Shown here: positions 22,755 to 31,691 of the stretch, one piece after another
Position numbering within the stretch: the stretch's first letter is position 1
How the letters are laid out: every line of letters starts with the position of its first letter
Source: Chryseobacterium rhizosphaerae
GTDB lineage: Bacteria > Bacteroidota > Bacteroidia > Flavobacteriales > Weeksellaceae
Length of the DNA: 64,000 bases
NCBI RefSeq assembly: GCF_003385455.1
Contig: NZ_QNUF01000018.1
Span: forward strand, 35,157 to 99,156
Reading direction: 5' to 3'
Translations under genes and position numbers: made by a program
Notes under the pieces: generated by a model
What the model saw: only the letters and a program-made list of their open reading frames with translations
What the model was told of the DNA's origin: nothing
Databases searched by the model: none

Positions 22755-24287
22755 ATGGTTTACACGGATGATTTTTTTTCACCAACAAGTAGTTATCCAA
22801 TGGATGATTTAGTAAAATTAGTAGATAGCAATACTTTTGAGAATGTAAATTTTAAAAAAATTGCACATTGGTATGATGGCAGTTTAATGGACGATTCCAA
22901 GTTAGATAGCTTTATATATAGAAAGAAAGGCAATACATACTATGTTGATACGGAATTTATTGCAAATAATTCTTTTAATATTAAAAAAATAGGATTAAAA
23001 GCCGACGGTCAAACCGATGATACTTTACCTTTACAAAAAGCAATTGATATAGCAATTAAACTTAAAGTCAAATTAAAGCTTCCAAGTGGAGTTATTAAAA
23101 TCATTAATCAAATTTCAATAGACATATCCCAAACAAACAATTTAAAAGGGTATGAAATTGAAGGAGATGGTATTGGTGTAACAATAATAAAAAGCGAAAA
23201 TAATAATGAATGTAATACCGCCATTTACTTCAAAGGAATCAATGAATTTCAGTTTGTAAAAATGAAAGGGTTTTCAATTGTAAGGCCAGATACAGGAATT
23301 AGCAGTGGCGGAACCGGTCTTAAATTTGAAAAAGCCGTTTATGTTGAATTAGAAGACATTGATGTTTTTAGGTTTAGTAATGGAATCGAATTTAATGATG
23401 TAGCCTTAGGCATGTTAACCAGAATCAATGCAAGGTGGTGTAAAACAGCATTGAAAGGCTCAATGCAACCAGGTGGGTTTACTCCTCCTAATTTGATAAA
23501 CTTTGTCGGTTGTGGATTTCATTCAAACTCTGTTTCTGGTGTGCATTTAGAAAACTGCCACAATGTAAAGTTTGACAGCTGTGGATTTGAGGGGAATTCT
23601 GGCAATCCACTAGATATTATATTTAATGCCGCAAATGGAGCTGTAGGACTTAATGCAATCAACAATTATTTTGAAGGTAATAAAGGAGAAGCTGATATAA
23701 AAATAACAAACCTTAAAGAAGGAGTACACAATATAACCGGGAATACCTTTAACCGTTTATCAAAGGACCATCATACCTATTATAATATTCTGGTAGCAGC
23801 AGAGGCTCAAGGTAACCAGGTTTTAAATATGACGGGCAACGGTTTTTTCTCTGCTAATGATTTTATTCCAGAAGCGGGTAAACCAGCCTGGCATATTCCT
23901 TGGAATTCAGAATCTTTTGAAATTACTGATTTTAATTATTATAGTAATGAAGTTTTAAGACCTAATTTAAATTTAAAAAACATTATAAAATTAAAGAAAG
24001 AATACAATACCGGAACACTAAATATTAATGCAGATGGGACATATTCTAACGGAACAAATGGATTAACGTCAATGAGATACAACCAGGGTATCTACCTCAT
24101 TACATTACCTCATAATGTCAATACTATCCAAAGCCTTCAAATTACAGCTCGGCAAGGAGATGCAAATATTACAACCTTACCTTCTTTTGGTTATGGTATT
24201 TTAAACAATAATACAGTGCAAATATTATGTAGAGATCAAAATGGAGCTACTGATAGTGGGTTCTTGCTTAATATTGAATATAAGTAA
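22755..24287 (+). CDS. Tail-spike-like right-handed beta-helix protein (pectate-lyase-3 type)
   Basis: A 510-residue protein without a signal peptide or transmembrane segment. The N-terminal 75 residues (FYDG-like 'IAHWYDGSLMDDSKLDSFIYRKKGNTYYVD') and IGLKADGQTDDTLPLQKAIDIA (about residues 79-100; the 'G-A-K-G-D-G-x-T-D-D-T' capping motif) are typical of phage tail-spike and GH55/pectate-lyase-3 proteins. About ten coils of N-x-F/I-x-N-x-G repeats follow (FVGCGFHSNSVSGVHLENCHNVKFDSCGFEGN). The C-terminal 80 residues look like a separate beta cap. Family members bind or cleave glycans. It is the only gene between two copies of the tRNA-Val terminator, with no other phage or integrase gene around it. 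Function is not established. Confidence 0.75.
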   Translation: MVYTDDFFSPTSSYPMDDLVKLVDSNTFENVNFKKIAHWYDGSLMDDSKLDSFIYRKKGNTYYVDTEFIANNSFNIKKIGLKADGQTDDTLPLQKAIDIAIKLKVKLKLPSGVIKIINQISIDISQTNNLKGYEIEGDGIGVTIIKSENNNECNTAIYFKGINEFQFVKMKGFSIVRPDTGISSGGTGLKFEKAVYVELEDIDVFRFSNGIEFNDVALGMLTRINARWCKTALKGSMQPGGFTPPNLINFVGCGFHSNSVSGVHLENCHNVKFDSCGFEGNSGNPLDIIFNAANGAVGLNAINNYFEGNKGEADIKITNLKEGVHNITGNTFNRLSKDHHTYYNILVAAEAQGNQVLNMTGNGFFSANDFIPEAGKPAWHIPWNSESFEITDFNYYSNEVLRPNLNLKNIIKLKKEYNTGTLNINADGTYSNGTNGLTSMRYNQGIYLITLPHNVNTIQSLQITARQGDANITTLPSFGYGILNNNTVQILCRDQNGATDSGFLLNIEYK

Positions 24288-24303
24288 AACTATTGTAATA
24301 CAG

Positions 24304-24335
24304 AAAACTCTCAAGAAATTGAGAGTTTTTTTTTT
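24304..24335. terminator. Terminator; right copy of the 31-bp direct repeat
   Basis: AAAACTCTCAA pairs with TTGAGAGTTTT around GAAA, followed by T10. The first 31 bases are identical to 22560-22590. It ends the beta-helix gene on plus and could also stop the glycosyltransferase operon on minus (only four T on that side). Confidence 0.9.
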
Positions 24336-24353
24336 GTTTTATAGTGTAAAAAA

Positions 24354-25238
24354 TTATTTCATTTTCCTGATCAGAACACCCAGCTTATAAAAATCAAAAC
24401 ACTTCATATGTGGGTGTTCCGAAAGAAGATTCTTTTTTATACTATCTTCAAAAATTCCATAGGCAAAGAGAAACAGAGAAGACAGCTTTAATTGCCTTAA
24501 TTTCATTGCGACCTTATATACCTTGATATCTTTTATAAAAACATTATTTTGGCCACTTTCTGAAAGCTTGAATAAAGAATTCATGCCTATTTCTGCTTTT
24601 CTCAGAAAAACTCCATTAGTGGTATCATCAAAATGAATGACAGGGTTGTTAATTGCCAGAAACTTTACTTTATTCAGCTCAAGAAGTTTGGCAAAAATAA
24701 AATCTTCATAGCCATAGTCTGTCATCTCTTCATTAAAAGGAAACTTCTCGAAAATATTTTTCTTGATGATAAAGTTCACGGTTTTAAATAATGAAAAATC
24801 AGTGGACTGAGCTCCCGAAAAGATCTCTCTTTCTACAGAGTATCTGTTTCTGAGAGTAGCAGCATACTGAGTTGCAATTTTAAAATTGCCATATATTAAT
24901 TCTATATCTGGCCGCTGTTTTATATTGGACAAATAGTTCTGAAGAAATTTTTCGCTATCGATCTTTACATCACAGTCTAAAAACAACAGGTACTTTCCAC
25001 GGGCATATTGCAGAAAAAGATTTCGGATTTTGGATCTCCCAATATTTTCTTCCAGAAAAATCAAATGTTGAACATTATCCTGAAGAGAAGCATTCATCTG
25101 GTTAAATGAAAGATCTGAAGCATCATCAATCAAGATGATCTCCGCATCAATACCATTGGTCTCAATTTCTTTTTTTAAACCAGCGATCAGTTCACGGACA
25201 TCAAAATTAAATATAGGAATACAGATTGAAAGCTCCAT
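24354..25238 (-). CDS. Glycosyltransferase family 2
   Basis: A 294-residue GT-A-fold transferase. MELSICIPIFNFDVRELIAGL, EIILIDDASD and KYLLFLDCDVKID (the DxD-type metal site, about residues 91-95) identify the family. NVIHFDDTTNG-like residues follow in the acceptor region. The C-terminal part is amphipathic with a basic K/R-rich end. It is last in a run of minus-strand genes (GT4, sufE, GT9, GT2), with only four bases separating it from the GT9 gene. The sugar donor and acceptor cannot be told from sequence; a role in surface glycan or lipopolysaccharide synthesis is inferred. Confidence 0.88.
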   Translation of the reverse strand: MELSICIPIFNFDVRELIAGLKKEIETNGIDAEIILIDDASDLSFNQMNASLQDNVQHLIFLEENIGRSKIRNLFLQYARGKYLLFLDCDVKIDSEKFLQNYLSNIKQRPDIELIYGNFKIATQYAATLRNRYSVEREIFSGAQSTDFSLFKTVNFIIKKNIFEKFPFNEEMTDYGYEDFIFAKLLELNKVKFLAINNPVIHFDDTTNGVFLRKAEIGMNSLFKLSESGQNNVFIKDIKVYKVAMKLRQLKLSSLFLFAYGIFEDSIKKNLLSEHPHMKCFDFYKLGVLIRKMK

Positions 25239-25242
25239 GGCA

Positions 25243-26208
25243 TCAGATTTTCTCTATCACTTTTTGAATATTGAATTCTTCAAGACATGCCCAGTCTCCC
25301 CTGTAGCATTCTTTGTCGCCAAAAACAGAACAAGGTCTGCAGGTAAGATCTTTTACCTGAACCACATCTTCTTCACGCTGTCCAAATCCTAAAAATCCGG
25401 CGTAAGGATGCGTTGCCCCCCATATAGAAACACACCTTGTCCCCACAAGACTTGCCAGGTGCATATTGGCGGAATCCATGGAAATCATCACTTCCAGCTC
25501 TGCTATTTTATGAAGTTCTTCCGTAAGGCTCAGCTTCCCGGAAAGGCTTTTTGTATTGGGGATCTGGTTTTCCCAGTTTTCAAGGGTCTCTGTTTCCTTC
25601 TTCCCTCCCCCGAAAAAATAGACAGTATTTTTCTTTGCGAGTATTCTAGCCAGTTCAAATGATTTCTCCAAAGGAAGCATTTTCCCTTTATGCTGAGCGA
25701 AAGGAGCAAAGCCTATCCCCGATTTATTTTCGGAAAGAGGTCTCAGTTTTTGAGAAAGTGTCACCTGAAAGCCCATTGCCCGGAATACATCAGCATACCG
25801 CTCCACTGTTTTTTTCAGCTGTACTTTATTGAGATTCCAAACATCAGTAAGGTGTTCTTTTTCCTCTTTTCCTTTATCTATTTTAAAGACTTTCAGTCCT
25901 CTCCTTGCATAAAATTTATCTAAGACTTTAGTCCTGATCACATCATGAAGATTGGCAATAAAATCCGGATGAAATTCCTTGATCAGCTCATTGCTTAATC
26001 TTCTTAATCCAAAAAAACCTTTATAATCATCCAGATCAATTCCTTTAAATATCACATTCGGAATCCCCGCAAATAAAGCTTCAAAACTCTTCCTGGAAAC
26101 CATAATAATTTCCACATCAGGATTTTGCTCCAGAAACTCTCTGAAAACAGGTGCCGTCATGGCAACATCTCCAAATGCAGAAAAACGATATGCTAAAATT
26201 CTGGTCAC
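25243..26208 (-). CDS. Glycosyltransferase family 9 (heptosyltransferase-like)
   Basis: A 321-residue GT-B protein. MTRILAYRFSAFGDVAMTAPVFREF is the standard GT9 start (x-R-x-S-A-x-G-D-V). IGFAPFAQHKGKMLP (nucleotide-sugar-binding start of the second domain), VYFFGGGKKE, ISMDSANMHLASLVGTRCVSIWGATHP and the Cys-rich CRPCSVFGDKECYRGDWACLEEF end (consistent with a C-x2-C...C...C set in this branch) fit heptosyltransferases of lipopolysaccharide core synthesis. It is two bases from sufE and four from the GT2 gene, so the three are co-transcribed. Confidence 0.9.
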   Translation of the reverse strand: MTRILAYRFSAFGDVAMTAPVFREFLEQNPDVEIIMVSRKSFEALFAGIPNVIFKGIDLDDYKGFFGLRRLSNELIKEFHPDFIANLHDVIRTKVLDKFYARRGLKVFKIDKGKEEKEHLTDVWNLNKVQLKKTVERYADVFRAMGFQVTLSQKLRPLSENKSGIGFAPFAQHKGKMLPLEKSFELARILAKKNTVYFFGGGKKETETLENWENQIPNTKSLSGKLSLTEELHKIAELEVMISMDSANMHLASLVGTRCVSIWGATHPYAGFLGFGQREEDVVQVKDLTCRPCSVFGDKECYRGDWACLEEFNIQKVIEKI

Positions 26209-26210
26209 GG

Positions 26211-26630
26211 TTATGATTTCAATTGATAAGCAACAGCGTAAAATTTGATTTGTTTGGTCATTGCCATCAATCCGTTGGCTCTTGACGGGGAAAGGAATTC
26301 CTGTAATCCTATTTCTGAAATAAATTCAAAATCTGAATCTAAAATTTCCTGGGTAGAATGGCCACTGTAAATACTGACTAAGAGAGAAACAATTCCTTTG
26401 GGTAATATCCCGTCAGAGTCTGCATTAAAGAAAAGTTTTCCTTCTTTAAACTCAGCATCAATCCACACTTTACTCTGACAGCCTTTAATAAGGTTGTCAT
26501 CTGTTTTCTTATCTTCTGAAAGCCCTTTTAATTCTTTACCAAGGTCGATGATATACTCATATTTCTGCTCCCAATCTTCAAGAAACGCAAATTCGTCGAT
26601 AATTTCCTGCTGTTTTTCTTTAATGGTCAT
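26211..26630 (-). CDS. sufE: SufE-family sulfur acceptor protein
   Basis: A 139-residue Fe-S cluster assembly protein that takes persulfide sulfur from the cysteine desulfurase SufS. The active Cys lies in DNLIKGCQSKVWID (about residue 50). FNADSDGILPKGIVSLLVSIYSGHSTQEIL and GLQEFLSPSRANGLMAMTKQIKFYA are conserved. The start at 26630 (MTIKEKQQEIIDEF) is preferred; the ORF continues eight codons further upstream to 26654, but family members begin at MTIKEKQ. It is oddly placed between glycosyltransferase genes and away from a suf operon. Confidence 0.93.
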   Translation of the reverse strand: MTIKEKQQEIIDEFAFLEDWEQKYEYIIDLGKELKGLSEDKKTDDNLIKGCQSKVWIDAEFKEGKLFFNADSDGILPKGIVSLLVSIYSGHSTQEILDSDFEFISEIGLQEFLSPSRANGLMAMTKQIKFYAVAYQLKS

Positions 26631-26777
26631 TTTTAATCCAATTTCTTTGTGCAAAGATAATTAATTTTAGACTTTTAATTTTCTAATTCAATTTTCATTG
26701 CATCTGATCAATAAATCATTGCTGTATATGATAAAAATATAAAATTAAATAGGATAAATTCAATGATTTAAAAAAAA

Positions 26778-27872
26778 TTATTGAGCAGCTTTTTGGATGA
26801 CGTTAAGTAGTTTTATTTCTTCATTTTCCCAACACAATGCTTCTGAAGCCCTTTCAAGTTCCTGCTGGTAATTGATTCTGCCTTTATTTAAAACCTTTTT
26901 TATGGCATCGGCAATATGTTCAGGATGATGGCTTTTTATCATCTCCCCTATATCAAATTGATTTTTAATATTTTGCATTTCCGGAAAATCTGACATAATT
27001 AAAGGAACCCGAGCCTGAATGCAATCCAGAATTTTATTGGGCAGTGAATAGAGGTAGCTGTCTCCCCCATTTTCTTCGATACTCATTCCGCAGTCTGCCT
27101 TTACCGTAATATTTCTCAGCTCCTCAGGGATTAATTTTCCAAGAAACTGTACTTTATGCTGAAGGTTTTCTGTAGCGACAAGGTTTTCATATTCCATCTT
27201 CTTTGGTCCGTCTCCTGCAATGCTCAATACCACATCGTCAAGATAGTGCATGGCAAGAATCACTTTATCTATTCCCCGAAAAGGATTGAGTGCTCCCTGA
27301 TACAAAAGCATTTTGGGATTATTTTCAGGAATTTCAACATCAAACATTATTCTCCTGGGGGCATTTTGGAGCACTACAGGATGTATCCCATATTTCTTTT
27401 GGAACCATTGGGCGTAGCTTCCGCTTGCCGTCATCATGAACTCCAGCTTTGGAATAATTGTATTTTCCAAATACCGCCATAGTTTTTGTGACATTTTACC
27501 TTGAACGGCAGGCATTTCCGAAAAAATTTCATGACTGTCAAAAATCAATGGAATATTTAATTTCTGAGAAATAAGATAGTTGGGGAGTAAAGCGTCAACA
27601 TCATTAGCATAAAGAATTGTATTCTGATCTGCTTTTTTCTTTAGCTGATGGTACAATTTCCAGTTGAATTCAAAGTAAGCCGTTTTTAAGCTTTTTGAAG
27701 CCAGATGAATTCTGGAGAAAGGATATGGACGTTCCATTTTCCCTGCTCCATTCCAGTTATTCCCTATCAAGTCTATCTGATATTCATTTTCATACAAGGT
27801 TCTGCATACTTTTTCAATGCGCTGATCTGTATATAAATTACTGAAAGCAGATATAATGATATTTTTTCTCAT
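26778..27872 (-). CDS. Glycosyltransferase family 4/1 (GT-B)
   Basis: A 364-residue GT-B transferase: MRKNIIISAFSNLYTDQRIEKV at the start, a donor domain with MLLYQGALNPFRGIDKVILAMHYLDD, VLSIAGDGPKKMEYENL, VQFLGKLIPEEL and DCGMSIEENGGDSYLYSLPNKILDCIQARVPLIMSDFPEM (the E-x7-E-like loop). The 111-base open extension upstream runs through the preceding gene and is not coding. The ATG at 27872-27870 overlaps the stop of the small membrane protein by one base (TGATG), a sign of translational coupling. Confidence 0.9.
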   Translation of the reverse strand: MRKNIIISAFSNLYTDQRIEKVCRTLYENEYQIDLIGNNWNGAGKMERPYPFSRIHLASKSLKTAYFEFNWKLYHQLKKKADQNTILYANDVDALLPNYLISQKLNIPLIFDSHEIFSEMPAVQGKMSQKLWRYLENTIIPKLEFMMTASGSYAQWFQKKYGIHPVVLQNAPRRIMFDVEIPENNPKMLLYQGALNPFRGIDKVILAMHYLDDVVLSIAGDGPKKMEYENLVATENLQHKVQFLGKLIPEELRNITVKADCGMSIEENGGDSYLYSLPNKILDCIQARVPLIMSDFPEMQNIKNQFDIGEMIKSHHPEHIADAIKKVLNKGRINYQQELERASEALCWENEEIKLLNVIQKAAQ

Positions 27873-28096
27873 CAGCTTTTCTTCCCTAGCAATAAATGAT
27901 AGACCTGAATAAAGCAAATAAGTCCGTTTGGAATGATTACCGGCCAAAGCATTCCGTTGTAGACACCATAAATGACAAAGCAAATACAGCCAATCATATT
28001 AACGACTCTGATTTTTCTTACATCTTTCAGTATGAAACTCAATACGATAAAAACGGAAGCAGAATAGCCAATATAAGTAGTAATCTCAGGATTCAT
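27872..28096 (-). CDS. Small YgjV-like/PQ-loop-type membrane protein
   Basis: A 74-residue protein with three hydrophobic segments: TTYIGYSASVFIVLSFILKDV, VVNMIGCICFVIYGVYNGMLWPV and PNGLICFIQVYHLLL. The pattern 'G-Y-x-A-x-x-F-x-x-L-S-F, R-x-x-N-x-x-G, F-x-x-Y-G, P-x-x-x-x-N' is the half-repeat of the YgjV/PQ-loop class of small membrane proteins. No function is known. It is the first gene of the GT transcript, sharing a base with the GT4 start. Confidence 0.7.
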   Translation of the reverse strand: MNPEITTYIGYSASVFIVLSFILKDVRKIRVVNMIGCICFVIYGVYNGMLWPVIIPNGLICFIQVYHLLLGKKS

Positions 28097-28247
28097 GGGG
28101 ATTTTTTACGAATAACAAACTTAATCATTTTCAATAAGATAATAAAATTTTTTCTGCCATAAAGTCATTAATTGATTTTTGGTAAAATATTTGTAATTTA
28201 GATAATGAATAAAAAGCAACGTTGCTTTTATTCTAATGAGATATATT

Positions 28248-30788
28248 ATGGATTATAAGTTTTCACAAGGTTTGAGCCAAGTGTTCAAACAAAGCAAAAG
28301 CGAAGCTAAAAGGCTGAAAAGTGAATTTCTCAATACAGAACATCTACTTTTAGGTATTATAAAAACGGAAAACTCTGCAAAAGAAATCCTTCAAAACCTT
28401 AATGCGGATTTAACACAAATCAGAAGAAAAATTGAAACTCTAAATACAGCAAGTCTAAATCCTATTTCTGAGGAGGTTACCAATATTTCTTTCACCAAGA
28501 TGGCAGATCATGCCATTAAACGTGCAGAGTTAGAATGCAGACAGTATAAAAGCAATGAAATTAATACCGTTCACCTGCTTTTAGGCATTCTTTATAAATA
28601 TGAGGATCCTACTTCAAATATTCTAGGGGCTTATGACATCGACTATGAGGGTGTTTCAAGAGAGTACCAGACTATGCTTAAAAATTCCGGGCAGTCACCA
28701 CAGATGAGTGCTTATGATGACGATGATGAAAGAGAGGAATTTGAGCAGATGAGAAAGCCTACAGGAAACTTAGGTTCTGCAAAAAGTAAAACGCCTACAT
28801 TGGATAACTTTGGTAGAGACTTAACTTCTTTGGCTAGAGATGGAAAATTAGATCCTGTAATAGGTCGTGAAAAAGAAATTGAGAGGGTTTCTCAAATCTT
28901 ATCACGAAGAAAGAAGAACAACCCGCTTCTTATTGGGGAGCCGGGAGTTGGTAAATCTGCTATTGCGGAAGGACTGGCTTTAAGAATTCAGCAGAAAAAA
29001 GTGTCTAGGGTTCTTTACGGAAAACGTGTGATCACTTTGGATCTGGCAAGTTTAGTGGCCGGAACAAAATACCGTGGTCAGTTTGAAGAAAGAATGAAGG
29101 CAATTATGACTGAGCTGGAGAAAAACAGAGATGTCATCTTATTCATTGATGAGCTTCACACCATTGTAGGTGCAGGGAGTTCTACAGGAAGTTTAGATGC
29201 CTCCAATATGTTTAAACCGGCTTTGGCACGAGGAGAGATTCAATGCATAGGAGCGACTACTCTGGATGAATACCGTCAGTATATTGAAAAGGACGGAGCA
29301 TTGGAGAGAAGATTCCAGAAAGTAATGGTGGAACCTACTTCTATTGATGAAACTATTCAGATTCTAAACCAAATCAAAGATAAGTATGAAGAGCACCACA
29401 ATGTCATTTATACTCCTGAGGCGATTTTGGCGTGTGTCAATTTGACATCAAGATATATTACAGACCGCTTTTTACCGGACAAAGCAATTGATGCTATGGA
29501 CGAAGCCGGTTCCCGTGTTTATATTAAGAACATGAAAGTTCCTACTGAGATCATTGATTTTGAAAAGAAAATTGAGGATATCAAAGAAATGAAACAGAAA
29601 GCTGTAAAAGCTCAGGATTATCTTGAGGCAAGAAAGCTTAAGGATGAGGAGGAACGTCTTCAGATGGAACTGAATGCAGCACAGGAAAAATGGGACAAAG
29701 ATGTAAAAGAGAAGAAGGAAACCGTAACAGAAGAAAATGTAGCGGAAGTAGTTTCTATGATGAGTGGTGTTCCTGTAACGAAAGTGGGCAAAAATGAGCT
29801 GGATAAATTAGCTCAGATGGATGAGAAACTGAACGGAAAAGTGATCGGTCAGGAAGATGCTGTGAAGAAAGTAGTGAAGGCTATTCAAAGAAACAGAGCT
29901 GGGCTTAAAGACCCTAACCGTCCAATCGGTACCTTTATCTTCCTTGGAACCACCGGGGTTGGTAAGACAGAGCTTGCGAAGGTAATGGCAAGAGAGCTTT
30001 TCGAATCTGATGAATCTCTGATCCGAATTGACATGAGTGAATACATGGAAAAATTTGCCGTTTCAAGATTGGTTGGAGCTCCTCCGGGATACGTTGGATA
30101 CGAAGAAGGTGGTCAGTTAACGGAAGCGGTAAGAAGAAAACCTTATGCTGTGGTTCTTCTGGATGAGATTGAAAAAGCTCACCCTGATGTATTCAATATT
30201 CTGTTACAGATCCTTGATGAGGGTCACGTGACCGATAGTTTGGGCAGAAAAATCGACTTTAGAAATACGATCATCATCCTTACTTCCAATATCGGAACCA
30301 GAGATCTTAAAGATTTCGGAGACGGTGTGGGATTCGGAACTTCAGCGAAAAAGACCAATACAGACTCAAGAGCAAGAAGTACCATTGAAAATGCCCTTAA
30401 AAAAGCATTTGCTCCGGAATTCTTAAACAGAATTGATGATATTGTTATCTTCAACTCTCTTGTACAGGACGATATCAAGAAAATTATTGATATTGAGCTT
30501 AACAAGCTTTATGGCAGACTTGAAAAATTAGGTTATAAAGTAGAATTAACTGAAGAGGCTAAAGACTTTATTTCTGAAAAAGGATGGGATAAAGATTTCG
30601 GTGCAAGACCATTGAAGCGTGCTATTCAGAAATATATTGAAGATTTACTGGCAGAAATGCTTGTGAATAAGCAATTGAACGAAGGAGAAACCGTGGTTCT
30701 TGAACTTAACGAAGCGAAAGACGGATTAGTAGGAAAAACTCCAAAGCCTAAGAAATCAGCGGCTGAAAAGTCTTCTCCTCAATCTTAA
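28248..30788 (+). CDS. clpC: ATP-dependent Clp protease ATP-binding subunit ClpC
   Basis: An 846-residue Hsp100 unfoldase that feeds proteins to ClpP and takes part in stress and quality control. Clp-N repeats (SQGLSQVFKQSKSEAKRL...NTEHLLLGI) come first, then AAA domain 1 (GEPGVGKSAIAEG and LFIDELHTIVGAG), a UVR-type helical hairpin (KAQDYLEARKLKDEEERLQ) and AAA domain 2 (GTTGVGKTELAKV, VVLLDEIEKAHPDVFNILLQILDEG, LTSNIGTRDLKDFG) with the C-terminal ClpB_D2 end. The frame also opens four codons upstream at 28236; MDYKFSQG at 28248 is the family start. A perfect terminator follows. Confidence 0.96.
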   Translation: MDYKFSQGLSQVFKQSKSEAKRLKSEFLNTEHLLLGIIKTENSAKEILQNLNADLTQIRRKIETLNTASLNPISEEVTNISFTKMADHAIKRAELECRQYKSNEINTVHLLLGILYKYEDPTSNILGAYDIDYEGVSREYQTMLKNSGQSPQMSAYDDDDEREEFEQMRKPTGNLGSAKSKTPTLDNFGRDLTSLARDGKLDPVIGREKEIERVSQILSRRKKNNPLLIGEPGVGKSAIAEGLALRIQQKKVSRVLYGKRVITLDLASLVAGTKYRGQFEERMKAIMTELEKNRDVILFIDELHTIVGAGSSTGSLDASNMFKPALARGEIQCIGATTLDEYRQYIEKDGALERRFQKVMVEPTSIDETIQILNQIKDKYEEHHNVIYTPEAILACVNLTSRYITDRFLPDKAIDAMDEAGSRVYIKNMKVPTEIIDFEKKIEDIKEMKQKAVKAQDYLEARKLKDEEERLQMELNAAQEKWDKDVKEKKETVTEENVAEVVSMMSGVPVTKVGKNELDKLAQMDEKLNGKVIGQEDAVKKVVKAIQRNRAGLKDPNRPIGTFIFLGTTGVGKTELAKVMARELFESDESLIRIDMSEYMEKFAVSRLVGAPPGYVGYEEGGQLTEAVRRKPYAVVLLDEIEKAHPDVFNILLQILDEGHVTDSLGRKIDFRNTIIILTSNIGTRDLKDFGDGVGFGTSAKKTNTDSRARSTIENALKKAFAPEFLNRIDDIVIFNSLVQDDIKKIIDIELNKLYGRLEKLGYKVELTEEAKDFISEKGWDKDFGARPLKRAIQKYIEDLLAEMLVNKQLNEGETVVLELNEAKDGLVGKTPKPKKSAAEKSSPQS

Positions 30789-30809
30789 ATAAATAATTTA
30801 ATACCAATA

Positions 30810-30838
30810 AAAAGCATCGGGAATTTCCCGATGCTTTT
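30810..30838 (+). terminator. Intrinsic terminator after clpC
   Basis: AAAAGCATCGGG (30810-30821) pairs with CCCGATGCTTTT (30827-30838) around a 5-nt loop, followed by ATTTTTTT. Confidence 0.93.
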
Positions 30839-30951
30839 ATTTTTTTATGGGGGTTCATTACCCCTTTTTTGATGTGATTATTTTCGGTACGATTTAGAAA
30901 TTATTTTAATAACCAATATCCCATGGATCTTATATGGACGGACAAACCGTA

Positions 30952-31479
30952 TTATAACCCCACCACAAATCCTATATTAGGAATCAGTCCGCTTGAAAAT
31001 ACACTCGAGTTTTCTTTATAAAGCACGTTATACATCAGCCCGATCTGCATAAAAGAATTATTGCCTATTCTCTGCATATATCCTCCACCAAGATAGAGCG
31101 CATTTTCTTCTTCATTGTATTTATAATCATAGTACTTGTCTTTATAATTAATAAAATAATGCTGAAAATTGGCGCCCAGATAAAATGATCTTGCAAAGTA
31201 GTAATTGACAAACGGGCCTACTCCAAACATCGTAGACTTATAATAATCTGAAGTCTGCCATGAAACACTCCCTACAACTCCCCCTTCAAGATCTTCAGTA
31301 AGCCTGTACCCTACTCTTGGTGATGCCTGCAGGTAAAAAGAACTGTTGCTTCCAAAACCCACCCCAATTCCTCCTCCGAAAGTCCATCTGTTGGTTTCCT
31401 GAGTGGGTGTCCCGACTGAAATCTGGGAAAAAACTGATCCTGAGCATATCAGCATCAATGGAATAATAAACTTTTTCAT
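30952..31479 (-). CDS. Outer-membrane beta-barrel protein
   Basis: A 175-residue protein with a signal peptide (MKKFIIPLMLICSGSVFSQ). Alternating hydrophobic/aromatic strands follow, such as FGGGIGVGFGSNSSFYLQASPRVGYRL, GGVVGSVSWQTSDYYKSTMFGVGPFVNYYF, FYLGANFQHYFINYKD, YLGGGYMQRIGNNSFMQIGLMYNVLY and GLIPNIGFVVGL. The eight predicted strands fit a small OmpA-like eight-stranded barrel; the typical C-terminal phenylalanine/aromatic is replaced by L. No partner gene. Its leader (31476-31515) resembles that of the TolC-like gene. Confidence 0.82.
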   Translation of the reverse strand: MKKFIIPLMLICSGSVFSQISVGTPTQETNRWTFGGGIGVGFGSNSSFYLQASPRVGYRLTEDLEGGVVGSVSWQTSDYYKSTMFGVGPFVNYYFARSFYLGANFQHYFINYKDKYYDYKYNEEENALYLGGGYMQRIGNNSFMQIGLMYNVLYKENSSVFSSGLIPNIGFVVGL

Positions 31480-31515
31480 ATGTATCTATTTATTTTGTCT
31501 AAGGTCATATATAAC
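31476..31515 (-). promoter_or_regulatory. Conserved leader upstream of the outer-membrane barrel gene
   Basis: Aligned with the TolC-like gene's leader at 20899-20942, about 80 percent of bases match, including the CATATG around the start and a TATGACC element at the same distance (about 21 bases) from the start codon. Confidence 0.4.
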
Positions 31516-31633
31516 AACAGCATCACTTTCATCTTCATATAGCTGTTCGAAACTTCGTTAATACTGTTTTCTATATTAACATCGTTTTTATCAATGTTTA
31601 AAATTATGGTTTTTTTACGAATTTTTTTAGTTG

Positions 31634-31641
31634 TATTTTTG
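31634..31641 (+). promoter_or_regulatory. -7 element for mnmA
   Basis: TATTTTTG matches TAnnTTTG exactly, 50 bases before the mnmA ATG. Confidence 0.5.
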
Positions 31642-31691
31642 CCGCATCAAACTAAGAACTCCCGTTAAGAGTTTCGTAAAATTGAAATAAA

